Shown one piece after another: positions 17,870 to 26,623 of a DNA stretch of 64,000 nucleotides. The DNA is from Rossellomorea marisflavi (GTDB lineage: Bacteria > Bacillota > Bacilli > Bacillales > Bacillaceae_B), in assembly GCF_001274775.1 (NCBI RefSeq), contig NZ_LGUE01000001.1, forward strand, positions 62,001 through 126,000. The letters run 5' to 3'. The position numbers and the translations under genes are program-made. Each line of letters opens with the position of its first letter. Position 1 is the stretch's first letter. Below the pieces are notes generated by a model. The model did no database searches and was not told the origin of the DNA. It worked only from the letters and a program-made list of their open reading frames with translations.

Positions 17870-18181
17870 TTACAAGGGGTAAACATCAAGGATGGTGCCG
17901 CTATTCACATCAGCGATGAATTCGAACTGTTCGAGTTCCCCGTCGACCCTGCGTGAAATGCCGCCTTTGAATACCTGTGTTTCAAATGTATGCTGCTTGA
18001 AGGACTCGGGCTTCATGCTGATCCATGAGCCATCGATCTTCCCGTCTTCTTTGAAGCGTTCTTTTACGCTTTTCAGTACTTTTTCCGGAGAAGCGGTCTT
18101 ATGATCCTTTGCGGCACCGCTGAGGACAATGCCCCCGACAGCTCCGACAGCCGCTCCGACTGCAAATGATTTCCAGTTCAT
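17870..18181 (-). CDS. ytzB: PepSY-domain small protein YtzB
   Basis: A 103-residue protein corresponding to B. subtilis YtzB. Residues 5-24 form a single hydrophobic, glycine-rich segment (SFAVGAAVGAVGGIVLSGAA), likely a membrane anchor or uncleaved signal. The rest is a small PepSY-like domain ending IADVNSGTILDVYPL, the usual terminal strand of that fold. PepSY domains are thought to inhibit peptidases or bind envelope ligands; the target here is unknown. GGGAGGG precedes the ATG. Confidence 0.85.
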   Translation of the reverse strand: MNWKSFAVGAAVGAVGGIVLSGAAKDHKTASPEKVLKSVKERFKEDGKIDGSWISMKPESFKQHTFETQVFKGGISRRVDGELEQFEFIADVNSGTILDVYPL

Positions 18182-18372
18182 CCATTATTCCCTCCAAAAG
18201 CACGGCCGAGACATGGAATGCCTCCCCGATATTTTCTACATGATAAGACCATTCTAACAAAGAACACGGAAAAAAGAGAATCTTATTTGAATCCAATCGG
18301 TGGTAAGAGGTGAGAAAGTTCTGTAAAATGGACGTATACATAAAGATGTGAAAACGAAATGGGGTAAATGAT

Positions 18373-19446
18373 ATGAAACAGGATACATTGGAATTATTCA
18401 AAACGTTGACAGAACTGCCTGGTGCTCCCGGTAACGAACATGCCGTGAGGGCTTTCATGAAAGAGCAGCTCTCCGCCTACTCGGATGAGCTTGTACAGGA
18501 TCGCCTTGGAGGCGTATTCGGTGTCAGGAAAGGGGACAGTGATGCTCCCGTTGTCATGGTGGCCGGACATATGGATGAAGTGGGCTTCATGGTGACCTCC
18601 ATCACTGAAAACGGTATGCTGCGCTTCCAGACCCTCGGAGGCTGGTGGAGCCAGGTGCTCCTCGCCCAGCGCGTTCAGATCATCACAGACAACGGACCGA
18701 TCATCGGTGTGATCGGAAGCATCCCGCCTCATCTTCTGGGAGAGGCTCAGCGATCGAAGCCGATGGATATCAAGAACATGCTCATCGATATCGGTGCAGA
18801 TGACAAAGAGGATGCCCTCCGGATCGGGATCAAACCTGGCCAGCAGATCGTACCGATCTGTCCGTTCACGCCGATGGCCAATGAGAAGAAGATCCTGGCG
18901 AAAGCGTGGGATAACCGATACGGGTGCGGACTGTCCATCGAGCTTCTGAAGGAACTCCATGGAGAGCAGCTGCCGAACACCCTGTACTCGGGTGCCACCG
19001 TTCAGGAGGAAGTAGGGTTGCGTGGGGCCCAGACGGCGGCCAACATGATCAATCCGGATCTATTCTTTGCCCTTGATGCCAGCCCGGCAAATGATATGTC
19101 AGGGGATAAAAATGAATTTGGCCAGCTCGGGAAGGGTGCCCTCCTCCGGATCCTCGACCGTTCCATGGTCACCCACAGGGGCATGAGGGAGTTCGTCCTT
19201 GATACGGCTGAAACCAATTCGATCCCATATCAATACTTCGTCTCCCAGGGAGGGACGGATGCGGGCCGTGTCCACATGTCCAATGAAGGGGTGCCGAGTG
19301 CGGTCGTAGGGATTTGTTCTCGCTACATCCACACCCATGCATCCATGATCCATATCGATGATTATGCCGCCGCGAAAGAATTGATCGTAAAGCTAGTGAA
19401 ACAGTGTGACCGTTCCACAGTGGAAACCATCCGCAATAACGGATGA
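18373..19446 (+). CDS. ytoP: M42 family aminopeptidase YtoP
   Basis: A 357-residue M42 metallo-aminopeptidase of the glutamyl aminopeptidase/deblocking/endoglucanase M type, forming large cytosolic assemblies. Metal ligands are visible in [11 protein letters not shown] (about residues 64-74), [10 protein letters not shown] (about 178-187), and [11 protein letters not shown] (about 212-222, catalytic Glu). A His in [13 protein letters not shown] near 320 closes the site. Length is normal. The ribosome site is weak. A terminator follows at 19452. Confidence 0.93.
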   Translation: MKQDTLELFKTLTELPGAPGNEHAVRAFMKEQLSAYSDELVQDRLGGVFGVRKGDSDAPVVMVAGHMDEVGFMVTSITENGMLRFQTLGGWWSQVLLAQRVQIITDNGPIIGVIGSIPPHLLGEAQRSKPMDIKNMLIDIGADDKEDALRIGIKPGQQIVPICPFTPMANEKKILAKAWDNRYGCGLSIELLKELHGEQLPNTLYSGATVQEEVGLRGAQTAANMINPDLFFALDASPANDMSGDKNEFGQLGKGALLRILDRSMVTHRGMREFVLDTAETNSIPYQYFVSQGGTDAGRVHMSNEGVPSAVVGICSRYIHTHASMIHIDDYAAAKELIVKLVKQCDRSTVETIRNNG

Positions 19447-19451
19447 TGGAG

Positions 19452-19484
19452 AGACCGCCCGGTAACCCAGGCGGTCTTCTTTTA
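19452..19484 (+). terminator. Terminator after ytoP
   Basis: AGACCGCC pairs with GGCGGTCT across a 10-nt loop, followed by TCTTTTAT. Confidence 0.8.
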
Positions 19485-19503
19485 TGAAAAAGGGGGTAAG
19501 GAA

Positions 19504-20031
19504 ATGAAGGATTTCGGAGTGGGGACAACCAACCCCGCAAAAGTGTCGGCGATTCAGAAGGCAATCGGTCCAGAAGCCGTCATACATCCGGTTGAAGCGG
19601 AGTCGGGGGTCAGTGCACAACCGTTTTCTGATGAAGAAACGATCAGGGGAGCGGTGAACCGGGCGAGGAGCAGTATCGGAACCTTTCATGCGGGCATCGG
19701 CCTCGAAGGCGGGGTGGTCGATACGACATCAGGCCTTTACCTCTGTAACTGGGGAGCATTAGTGGACGCCGATGGCCGCGAATTTGTAGCAGGAGGGGCA
19801 CGGATTCTACTACCTGAAGAGATTGCCTATAACCTTCGCGGAGGAGGAGAGCTTGGGCCGCTGATGGATGCATATACGAAACGTGAAGGTGTGCGCCATC
19901 GAGAAGGGGCGGTAGGGGTATTCACGAACGGTCTGGTGACGAGGGAAGCGATGTTCATCCATGTCGTTAAACTCTTGATCGGGCAGTGGGAATATGATGG
20001 AAGAAACAGAGATAAGCGCGGGAATATATGA
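19504..20031 (+). CDS. DUF84 family NTPase (YjjX-like inosine/xanthosine triphosphatase)
   Basis: A 175-residue DUF84 protein. The N-terminal VGTTNPAKVSAIQKA motif (about residues 6-20) is typical of the ITPase-like fold, and GIGLEGGVVD (about 63-72) contains the catalytic acidic cluster. YjjX in E. coli hydrolyses non-canonical purine triphosphates (ITP, XTP), and the same house-cleaning role is inferred. The start has GGGGGTAAGG upstream. It follows the ytoP terminator and has no clear terminator of its own before the Cys-rich gene. Confidence 0.85.
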   Translation: MKDFGVGTTNPAKVSAIQKAIGPEAVIHPVEAESGVSAQPFSDEETIRGAVNRARSSIGTFHAGIGLEGGVVDTTSGLYLCNWGALVDADGREFVAGGARILLPEEIAYNLRGGGELGPLMDAYTKREGVRHREGAVGVFTNGLVTREAMFIHVVKLLIGQWEYDGRNRDKRGNI

Positions 20032-20041
20032 CTCGGCCCAT

Positions 20042-20069
20042 ACCAATTAGAGCCCATCCTCATAGGATA
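20042..20069 (+). promoter_or_regulatory. Candidate sigmaK promoter for the Cys-rich gene
   Basis: ACC at 20042-20044, a 16-nt spacer and CATAGGATA at 20061-20069 match the sigmaK pattern AC-n16/17-CATAnnnTA. The predicted start is about 50 nt before the ATG at 20128. Confidence 0.55.
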
Positions 20070-20127
20070 GAGTAGATCGGATGCGAAGGCATTCGGTAAA
20101 TCTCTTGTACAAGGGGGGCAAAAACAC

Positions 20128-20358
20128 ATGGGATGCTATAAAGGACACAATGAAGGCGGGTGTCGCCGTAACTGTTGTTGGGGCTTCAACTTCTGCTGTG
20201 ATTGGGACAAATTCCTATTCGGTAACCGCTGCTGTTGCAGGCGCAATCGCTGTGAAGGTGATCGCGGAGGATGCAGACGCAATGAAGGAAACAGGAACTA
20301 CGGCGGATGCAGACGCAATGAAGGAAACCGGAACCACGGATGTAATAAGGATTGGTAA
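20128..20358 (+). CDS. Cysteine-rich small protein, probable spore coat component
   Basis: A 76-residue protein very rich in Cys, Gly, Arg and Asn (MGCYKGHNEGGCRRNCC at the start). It has two tandem 12-residue repeats of GGCRRNEGNRN-type, encoded by a 36-bp direct DNA repeat at about 20268-20339. AAGGGGGG lies 10 nt before the ATG, and a terminator follows 14 nt after the stop. The composition and the upstream sigmaK-type promoter suggest a late mother-cell protein crosslinked into the spore coat or crust. An overlapping 94-codon frame from 20081 is alanine/valine-rich and lacks these signals. Family not recognised. Confidence 0.7.
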   Translation: MGCYKGHNEGGCRRNCCWGFNFCCDWDKFLFGNRCCCRRNRCEGDRGGCRRNEGNRNYGGCRRNEGNRNHGCNKDW

Positions 20359-20371
20359 GAACTGAATAAAT

Positions 20372-20403
20372 AAAAGCAGCCTCATGGAAGAGGCTGCTTT
20401 TTT
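20372..20403 (+). terminator. Terminator after the Cys-rich gene
   Basis: AAAAGCAGCCT pairs with AGGCTGCTTTTTT around a 6-7-nt loop. The A-rich 5' side gives T residues on the minus strand, so it may also serve convergent dtpT. Confidence 0.88.
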
Positions 20404-20406
20404 GAC

Positions 20407-21900
20407 TTATTTAATTCCCTTCATGTAGGTCTGGATCTTAGGACCGATCAGGAAGAGGATGAGGCCCAATACGATGGATACGCCACCGATGGTACCGAAA
20501 TATACATTTTCCGTTGCCGGTGAGTAGAATCTGACTAGCTGTGCATTCAAGGCCTGTGCCGCAGCAGGTGCCAGGAACCAAAGGCTCATGGTTTGTGCTG
20601 AGAAGGCTTGAGGAGCAAGCTTCGTTGTCGCAGAAAGGCCGACAGGCGAAAGGAGCAGTTCCCCGATGACAACGATGAAATAACTGAGTACGAGCCAAAT
20701 CGGATTCACGAGTCCACCATCAGGAGTGAAGTATCCCGGAATGAGGATGACAAGGAATGAAAGACCTGCAAAGATCAGACCCCATGAGAATTTACGCGGG
20801 ATGATCGGTTGGCGGTTGCCGAGCTTCACCCATAACCATGCAAATACCGGTGCAAGGAGAAGGATGAACAACGGGTTAAGGGATTGGAACCACGCAGGTG
20901 ATATCTCAAATCCGAAAAGATCAAGCTGTGTCTTTTTGTCAGCATAGGTCGCAAGGATGGTTGCACCCTGTTCCTGGATGGACCAGAACATGACCGCAGC
21001 AATAAATAGCGGGATATAGGCGATTACCTGTGAGCGTTCCTGTACAGATGTTTTAGGGCTGTAGTACATGATCAGGAAGTACGCTAGAGGTACCACCACA
21101 CCGAAGATTCCGACAATATTGATGAATACATTCAGCGTGAAGATTCCAGCTGGAATGGTCCAACCAAGGATGATGGCCAGGACGATCACGACCACTGCTG
21201 TCATCCAACCATATTTCTTTTTCTCGGCTGCTGTCAGCGGGTTCGGCACATACGTACCGGCAAGTCCCAATGTAGAACGTTTGCTTACCATGAAGACGAC
21301 AAGCCCGAGGAACATCCCGATGGCGGCTGCCGCAAATCCCCAGTGGAAGCCGTAGTTTTTTTGGAGACTACCTACAACAAGTGGTGAAAGGAATCCACCA
21401 AGGTTGATCCCCATATAGAAGATGCTGAAAGCCGAGTCGCGGCGTGTATCTTCCTGACTGTACATTTCTCCGACGACGGTTGATACGTTCGGTTTAAGTA
21501 GCCCAGTACCGATGACGATCAGTACCATGGAAACGATGAACATGGAGAAGTTCCCCGGGAATGCAAGGGCGATATGACCGAACATGATGAAGATCCCACC
21601 ATAGAAGACGGCCTTGGACGTACCGAATACCCGGTCTGCCAGCCAACCCCCGATGACTCCTGACATGTATACCAAGGAACCGTAGATGGAAACGATGGCA
21701 AGAGCAGTGCCTTCCTCGATACCGAGTCCGCCTTTTGATACCTCGTAGTACATATAATATACAAGGATGGCTTTCATACCGTAGTATGAAAAACGCTCCC
21801 AGAACTCTGTGAAGAATAGCGTGAACAACCCTTTAGGGTGACCGAAGAAACCGGTCTGAGGTACACTTTCCACAATTTTCTGTTTATTCGATGATGACAT
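20407..21900 (-). CDS. dtpT: Proton-dependent di/tripeptide transporter (POT family)
   Basis: A 497-residue major facilitator protein of the PTR2/POT family with 12-14 membrane helices. It imports di- and tripeptides with protons. The family motif FTEFWERFSYYGMKAILV lies near residues 29-46 (ExxERFxYYG). The second PTR2 block, FSIFYMGINLGGFLSPLVVG, lies near 155-174. Length is normal. A good sigmaA promoter (21926-21954) and GGAGG site lie upstream. A cre-like palindrome farther upstream hints at carbon-source control. Confidence 0.95.
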   Translation of the reverse strand: MSSSNKQKIVESVPQTGFFGHPKGLFTLFFTEFWERFSYYGMKAILVYYMYYEVSKGGLGIEEGTALAIVSIYGSLVYMSGVIGGWLADRVFGTSKAVFYGGIFIMFGHIALAFPGNFSMFIVSMVLIVIGTGLLKPNVSTVVGEMYSQEDTRRDSAFSIFYMGINLGGFLSPLVVGSLQKNYGFHWGFAAAAIGMFLGLVVFMVSKRSTLGLAGTYVPNPLTAAEKKKYGWMTAVVVIVLAIILGWTIPAGIFTLNVFINIVGIFGVVVPLAYFLIMYYSPKTSVQERSQVIAYIPLFIAAVMFWSIQEQGATILATYADKKTQLDLFGFEISPAWFQSLNPLFILLLAPVFAWLWVKLGNRQPIIPRKFSWGLIFAGLSFLVILIPGYFTPDGGLVNPIWLVLSYFIVVIGELLLSPVGLSATTKLAPQAFSAQTMSLWFLAPAAAQALNAQLVRFYSPATENVYFGTIGGVSIVLGLILFLIGPKIQTYMKGIK

Positions 21901-21925
21901 ATTACAACCTCCTTATTCTTTTACT

Positions 21926-21954
21926 ATAATATTTTAAGATTTTTATAAAGTCAA
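21926..21954 (-). promoter_or_regulatory. SigmaA promoter of dtpT
   Basis: On the minus strand, TTGACT (complement of 21949-21954), a 17-nt spacer and TATTAT (complement of 21926-21931) lie just upstream of the dtpT ribosome site. Confidence 0.7.
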
Positions 21955-22037
21955 AAAGAAATTAATAAAATTTTAATTATACCATATATTTCTATATGTT
22001 GCTAATATTAATGCATTTTTGAATTATCAAACTATTT

Positions 22038-22052
22038 TGTAAGCGCTTTACA
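22038..22052. promoter_or_regulatory. cre-like palindrome upstream of dtpT
   Basis: TGTAAGCGCTTTACA has the AAGCGCTT core and TG...CA ends of a CcpA site but is one base longer than the 14-bp consensus. It lies about 120 bp upstream of the predicted dtpT transcription start. Confidence 0.4.
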
Positions 22053-22055
22053 CGC

Positions 22056-22097
22056 AAAAAAGAATAAATTCGCCCGCCCGGGGTTAGAGGGCAGGCG
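22056..22097 (-). terminator. Terminator after ytoQ
   Basis: On the minus strand, CGCCTGCCC pairs with GGGCGGGCG and is followed by AATTTATTCTTTTTT, just after the ytoQ stop. Confidence 0.8.
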
Positions 22098-22106
22098 ATG
22101 GAATTA

Positions 22107-22550
22107 TTATTCTTCAAAAATATAGGTGATGGCTTGAAGAGCCTGTTCAATGGTGGAAACCGTCACATCTGCACGCCGGGAAATTTCTTTCAGCGGATGG
22201 TGAAGCTTTTCCGGACGGATCAGGATCAACGGCTTGTCTTTGGCGAGTGCAATGCCCGCATCCATGGCCGAATTCCACTGTTTGTATTCTTCTCCGAAGT
22301 ATGCGATGACAAGATCCGCTTTTTCCATCAGGATCTTGGTGCGCAAATTATTGAAGGCAGAGGCTGCCTCGTCTTTCAGGATGGCGTTCGGCTGAGTGCC
22401 CAGGATTTCTTCCCCGATGGAATCGGATCGGTCATGGTTTTCCATCGGTCCTGAGAACTGGATGTTCAGTCCCCTTTTCTCTGCTTCGTTTTTGACATCG
22501 TCCCTCCAGGTACTATGTATCTCCCCTGCCAGATATACCGTTAATTTCAT
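22107..22550 (-). CDS. ytoQ: YtoQ family protein
   Basis: A 147-residue protein recognised as the YtoQ family, with a nucleoside 2-deoxyribosyltransferase-like fold. It begins MKLTVYLAGEIHSTWRDDV. The block KADLVIAYFGEEYKQWNSAMDAG contains the Glu and Asn usually placed at the glycosyl-transfer site of that superfamily. The substrate is unknown. The ATG at 22550 is preferred because GGGGATGA lies at proper spacing; the upstream in-frame ATG at 22559 lies within that site. Confidence 0.85.
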   Translation of the reverse strand: MKLTVYLAGEIHSTWRDDVKNEAEKRGLNIQFSGPMENHDRSDSIGEEILGTQPNAILKDEAASAFNNLRTKILMEKADLVIAYFGEEYKQWNSAMDAGIALAKDKPLILIRPEKLHHPLKEISRRADVTVSTIEQALQAITYIFEE

Positions 22551-22721
22551 TGTGATCATCCCCTATCTGTTACTGTTTCCTACACGATTTACCCCATCCG
22601 AGTCAAAATTAACCTTTCTTCCCAGCAAAAACAGCATACCTGTAAGAAAACGGGTTGTCATTAGGACTTTGTGAGGGTATCATAAGCGTAGGTTTAGCAG
22701 AATAAAGGAGGATGACGGGGA

Positions 22722-23222
22722 ATGAAGCGTTATTTACCGGTTTTATTCATTCTTGCCCTTACATTAGCAGGGTGCAGCACCTCAATTGACGAAGAGAAGG
22801 ATAAAACGGCGAAAGTCGTAGAAGATATGGTTGATCATAAGGTAGAACCGAAAGAGAACGCCGGGGACATGGAATTTTACCTGCCCTTCGGTGCCGAGGT
22901 GGAAAAAGAAACCTCTCACAATGTGATCATCAAAAAGGGGTCGGATACGTTTATCCTCTTTAACAACCCCCAGGAAGACAAGGACAGTGATCTTCTATAT
23001 AAAACGTCTCTTGAAGACGAATCGGACGTGGTGAAAAAAGGAACGTTCCAAGGCAAGGATGGGTTGGGGTACTACATCATCAAGAGCATCCCCGATTCTG
23101 AAAAATATGAACTCATCGTCGGGGTAGGGGGCACGAAGGTTTCCACTCAGTCAGATGAAGGCGATCTGTCTGATCATGCAAAAATGATGATGAAGATGGC
23201 CACTTCCGTCAAGAGTTCCTGA
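22722..23222 (+). CDS. Lipoprotein of unknown function
   Basis: A 166-residue secreted lipoprotein. Residues 1-18 form a signal peptide ending in the lipobox LAGC (MKRYLPVLFILALTLAGC), so Cys18 should be lipid-modified and anchored to the outer face of the membrane. The mature part is acidic and lysine-rich with no recognised domain, and contains GKDGLGYYIIKSIPDSEKY near residue 110. GGAGG lies 7-8 nt before the ATG. It stands alone between ytoQ (divergent) and a terminator. I do not recognise the family. Confidence 0.8.
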   Translation: MKRYLPVLFILALTLAGCSTSIDEEKDKTAKVVEDMVDHKVEPKENAGDMEFYLPFGAEVEKETSHNVIIKKGSDTFILFNNPQEDKDSDLLYKTSLEDESDVVKKGTFQGKDGLGYYIIKSIPDSEKYELIVGVGGTKVSTQSDEGDLSDHAKMMMKMATSVKSS

Positions 23223-23252
23223 GGTCTGATCATTATGATCGGATCTTTTTTT
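23223..23252 (+). terminator. Terminator after the lipoprotein gene
   Basis: GGTCTGATC pairs with GATCGGATC (two wobbles) and is followed by TTTTTTT. Confidence 0.85.
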
Positions 23253-23329
23253 GTGTGGAGATTTATCTGGACAAATGATACATGTGTCTTTACACTAGTA
23301 AAAGACTAAGGGTTGAAAGGGGAACCAGT

Positions 23330-24364
23330 ATGAAGGAATGGCTTGCTCGGAAAGGGGTTAAGCCCTCAGCGAGGGTTTATTTAATAGATGCTTTGAGCTT
23401 CATGGCTCTTGGATTATTCAGCTCCCTCATCATCGGACTGATCATGAAGACGATCGGGGAACAGGCAGGGTTTCTGCCTGAAGGATTGCAGCAATTTTTG
23501 ATCGAGATGGGAGGCGTGGCCTCTTCCATGATGGGGCCAGCTATCGGTGCAGCCATCGCCTACGGGCTCGGGGCCCCGCCGCTCGTGCTTTTCTCGGCAG
23601 TCGTCACGGGGGCAGCCGGTGCGGCACTCGGTGGACCGGCCGGTGCGTATGTGGCGGCGGTCCTGTCTGTGGAAGTCGGGAAACTGATCAGTAAAACCAC
23701 GAAGCTTGATATCATTGTCACTCCGTTCACGACCATTCTCACAGGGTTTGCCGCCGCTTCCTTCATCGGACCGGGTATTTCCACATTCATGACCATGTTC
23801 GGCGGATGGATCAGCTGGGCAACAGAGCAGCGGCCGATCCTGATGGGGATCCTCGTGGCCATGCTCATGGGTCTCGCCCTGACGGCACCGATCTCAAGTG
23901 CCGCCATCGCCCTCATGCTCGATCTGAATGGAGTGGCTGCAGGTGCAGCAACGATCGGCTGTGCCGCTCAGATGGTCGGGTTCGCGGTCATAAGCTATCG
24001 GGAGAACCGGTTTGGTGGTCTGCTTGCTCAAGGGATCGGGACCTCGATGCTACAGGTGCCGAATATCATACGCAATCCCCTCATCCTCCTGCCTCCGACA
24101 CTGGCGGGCATGATCCTTGCCCCCATCGGGACGACGATCTGGGTGATGGAGAATAATGCAGCAGGAGCCGGTATGGGGACAAGCGGATTGGTCGGTCAGA
24201 TCATGACGTTCCAGACCATGGGCTTCAGCTCGGGTGTCCTGATCCAGGTCCTCGTATTGCATATCATTGGACCTGCCATCATCAGCCTGTTACTATCTGA
24301 ATATATGCGTAAACTAGGGTGGATCAAACCCGATCAATTAACGCTTGATATTGGAGGTAAGTAA
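23330..24364 (+). CDS. PTS EIIC-like membrane protein (stand-alone)
   Basis: A 344-residue polytopic membrane protein with about 8-10 hydrophobic segments, rich in Gly and Ala. It looks like the PTS_EIIC type 2 family, which lacks attached EIIA/EIIB domains and a known sugar. Notable blocks are [20 protein letters not shown] (about residues 66-85) and [20 protein letters not shown] (near 282). No PTS partner genes lie nearby, so a transport role through the PTS is doubtful. The ATG at 23330 has GAAAGGGG upstream; the in-frame start at 23282 does not. The next gene, ytpP, begins 1 nt after its stop codon. Confidence 0.75.
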   Translation: MKEWLARKGVKPSARVYLIDALSFMALGLFSSLIIGLIMKTIGEQAGFLPEGLQQFLIEMGGVASSMMGPAIGAAIAYGLGAPPLVLFSAVVTGAAGAALGGPAGAYVAAVLSVEVGKLISKTTKLDIIVTPFTTILTGFAAASFIGPGISTFMTMFGGWISWATEQRPILMGILVAMLMGLALTAPISSAAIALMLDLNGVAAGAATIGCAAQMVGFAVISYRENRFGGLLAQGIGTSMLQVPNIIRNPLILLPPTLAGMILAPIGTTIWVMENNAAGAGMGTSGLVGQIMTFQTMGFSSGVLIQVLVLHIIGPAIISLLLSEYMRKLGWIKPDQLTLDIGGK

Positions 24365-24365
24365 C

Positions 24366-24680
24366 ATGCGAAAACTGGCATCAGAAGAAGAATTTCATGA
24401 GTTGAAGGCGAACGGGAAGCATGTATTCATGTTCTCGGCAGATTGGTGTCCGGACTGCCGGATCATCGAGCCGATCCTGCCTGAAATCGAGAGTGAGTAC
24501 AGCGAATTCACGTTCATTTATGTGGACCGCGACCAGTTCATCGATATCTGCATCGAACATGATATCTTTGGTATCCCGAGCTTCCTCGCTTTCGGTGACG
24601 GTAAGGAGCTGGGACGTTTCGTCAGCAAGGACCGTAAAACCAAAGAAGAGATCGAGGATTTCATGAATCAGCTTGGCTAA
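24366..24680 (+). CDS. ytpP: Thioredoxin-like protein YtpP
   Basis: A 104-residue thioredoxin-fold protein. The redox motif WCPDC lies in [16 protein letters not shown] (about residues 26-41), with a Cys-x-x-Cys active site. The cis-proline is in FGIPSFLAF near 73-81. B. subtilis YtpP is of the same size and acts in low-molecular-weight thiol/disulfide exchange. GGAGG lies 9 nt before the ATG, inside the end of the preceding EIIC-like gene, suggesting translational coupling and a shared transcript. Confidence 0.92.
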   Translation: MRKLASEEEFHELKANGKHVFMFSADWCPDCRIIEPILPEIESEYSEFTFIYVDRDQFIDICIEHDIFGIPSFLAFGDGKELGRFVSKDRKTKEEIEDFMNQLG

Positions 24681-24690
24681 GAGGATCGAA

Positions 24691-24993
24691 GAGGCTGAGA
24701 AAAATATGTTTTAGTCATAGTAAAACCCGAATCATTTGCCTACGATAAAGCAAATGATTCGGGTTTTAAATTTGTTTACATTCGAATTTCATCGTTTCCA
24801 GGGGTTGATCGGAGTGCAAGACGAAGACTCCGGCGGGAAGAGTAGCTGATGTGAGACCCCACAGGCGTGCCGAGGAGGCTCACGGGCTACCCGCGGAAAG
24901 CGAAGTCTTGCACGGAGATCATGAGCGGTATTAAGATCCTATACTAATCGTGTTCGGCACTAAAGGGGCCATTTTTAGTTTTGTCGCATCCTC
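24691..24993. repeat. Dispersed ~300-bp structured element, copy 2
   Basis: Homologous to 185-480. It opens with GAGGCTGAGAAAAA and ends with TTTTGTCGCATCCTC, whose complement matches the opening at about 12 of 15 positions. The long hairpin pairs 24721-24739 with 24750-24768 (TAAAACCCGAATCATTTGC arm) and differs from copy 1 by paired changes. The body again carries GGAGTGCAAGACGAAGACTCC (24811-24831) and GAAGTCTTGCACGGA. It fills the gap between ytpP and ytpQ, and its hairpin may terminate ytpP. Confidence 0.78.
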
Positions 24994-25140
24994 TTTTTTC
25001 TGTCCGGTTACACTGAAAGAATCCGACAGTTCCTTGGCGTAAGGATGGACGGCTTGGACATTTCGTGATTTTCTTTTGAAATTCGGCGCTTTTCATGTAA
25101 AATAACAGAAGCGAGACCGCATGTGGAAGGAGGTTGCACT

Positions 25141-25941
25141 ATGGATACAAAAAAATTGAAAAAACAACTTCAGGAACGTCTGCAGTCACCTGACCGCCTG
25201 ATTACATATGACCGTGAAAAAGAAACTCTCCGCATCGAGCGGAAAGACACAAAGAAGGGGATGACGGTTGCACTTCCCCCCATTGTTTCCAAGTGGAAGG
25301 AAAATAACAAGACCATCATCGAAGAAGTGGTCTACTATGTAGAGGAAGCATTGAATGCCATGGGCGAAGAAAAGGCAAACAAACATGAACAAAACATCTT
25401 CCCTGTCATCCGGTCCACTTCTTTTGCAACGGAATCACCTGATGACATCCCGCTCATTACCGATGAACATACAGCCGAGACGAGGATCTATTACGCACTC
25501 GATTCCGGAAGTACCTATCGCTTGATCGACGAACGGATGATGAAATCGGAAGGGTGGACACGTGAACAGCTCAAGGAAATCGCCCTCTTCAATGTGAGGC
25601 GTCTCCCGACCGCCATGAAAAAAGATGAAGTGGCAGGGAATACATTCTATTTCCTGAATCAAAATGATGGCTATGACGCGAGCAGGATCCTGAACGAATC
25701 CTTTTTACGGGACATGAAGGAAACAGTATCAGGGGAGATGACGGTATCGGTTCCCCACCAGGATGTGTTGATCATCGGGGATATGCGCAATGAGACCGGC
25801 TATGACGTCCTCGCGCAAATGACCATGAGCTTCTTCACCAACGGGAATGTTCCCATCACTGCGCTGTCCTTCGTATACGATGAAGGAGAGCTTGAGCCGA
25901 TCTTCATACTAGCTAAAAATCGTAAAAAAGAAAGGGAGTAA
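25141..25941 (+). CDS. ytpQ: DUF1444 family protein YtpQ
   Basis: A 266-residue cytosolic protein of the DUF1444/YtpQ family. It opens [20 protein letters not shown] and is alpha/beta with no membrane segment. YtpQ is conserved next to ytpP-ytpR in Bacillus, and no biochemical role is known. The ATG at 25141 has AAGGAGG 7-8 nt upstream; the open frame extends to 25123 without a better start. It is followed 5 nt later by ytpR, with the two likely translated from one mRNA. Confidence 0.88.
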   Translation: MDTKKLKKQLQERLQSPDRLITYDREKETLRIERKDTKKGMTVALPPIVSKWKENNKTIIEEVVYYVEEALNAMGEEKANKHEQNIFPVIRSTSFATESPDDIPLITDEHTAETRIYYALDSGSTYRLIDERMMKSEGWTREQLKEIALFNVRRLPTAMKKDEVAGNTFYFLNQNDGYDASRILNESFLRDMKETVSGEMTVSVPHQDVLIIGDMRNETGYDVLAQMTMSFFTNGNVPITALSFVYDEGELEPIFILAKNRKKERE

Positions 25942-25946
25942 CATAC

Positions 25947-26552
25947 ATGAACGTATTTTATAATCTGGAGGGCATCGGCGATACCCTCATCATCACAATG
26001 GATCCGACATTCGAAGGAAGCGTTGGCCATGAAAGAAAAGGCGATGCAGCCCGCCTGTTCAATGAAGAATCACATGAAACAGTCGGCTACAATCTGTTCA
26101 ACGCTTCCACTTACTTAAGCCTCGAAGCCAAAGGACAAGTGGAGATGGATGATGAGAAGCTGAAAAGCATCAACGAAGCCATCGCCAAAAACGGCTTTGA
26201 AGATGTGCTTGAAGGGGACTTCACACCTAAGTTCGTTGTCGGTTACGTAGCGGAAAAAGAAAAGCATCCAAACGCCGACAAGCTCAATATCTGCAAGGTT
26301 GAGGTCGGAGACGAAACGCTTCAAATCGTCTGCGGTGCACCGAATGTCGATCAAGGACAAAAAGTGGTTGTGGCAAAAGTCGGCGCCGTCATGCCGAGCG
26401 GGATGGTCATCAAAGATGCAGAGCTTCGCGGCGTGCCTTCTTCCGGCATGATCTGCTCTGCCAAAGAACTCGACCTGCCGGATGCTCCCCAAGAAAAAGG
26501 AATCCTCGTCCTTAACGATCAGTACGAAGTAGGACAAGCGTTCAAAGGATAA
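25947..26552 (+). CDS. ytpR: tRNA-binding (EMAP/Csaa-type) protein YtpR
   Basis: A 201-residue protein with a C-terminal OB-fold tRNA-binding domain like that of the PheT N-terminus and of Arc1p/[26 protein letters not shown] and [20 protein letters not shown] (about residues 93-148) are characteristic. The N-terminal 90 residues form a DUF4479-like domain. It is a free-standing relative of the PheRS domain; its tRNA partner is unknown. GAAAGGGAG precedes the ATG. Confidence 0.92.
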   Translation: MNVFYNLEGIGDTLIITMDPTFEGSVGHERKGDAARLFNEESHETVGYNLFNASTYLSLEAKGQVEMDDEKLKSINEAIAKNGFEDVLEGDFTPKFVVGYVAEKEKHPNADKLNICKVEVGDETLQIVCGAPNVDQGQKVVVAKVGAVMPSGMVIKDAELRGVPSSGMICSAKELDLPDAPQEKGILVLNDQYEVGQAFKG

Positions 26553-26561
26553 TGGAATGTT

Positions 26562-26591
26562 GACCCGGGCCTTTTATGGTCCGGTTTTTTT
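26562..26591 (+). terminator. Terminator after ytpR
   Basis: ACCCGGGCC pairs with GGTCCGGT (one bulge) across a short loop, followed by a run of T residues. Confidence 0.8.
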
Positions 26592-26623
26592 GTTTGATCG
26601 ATGAATCTTTTCGATCTTCTGCA

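Noticed and set aside
20081-20365. 94-codon frame overlapping the Cys-rich gene
   Set aside because: It lacks a ribosome site, and the frame at 20128 has one. The shared repeat DNA makes both frames look repetitive.
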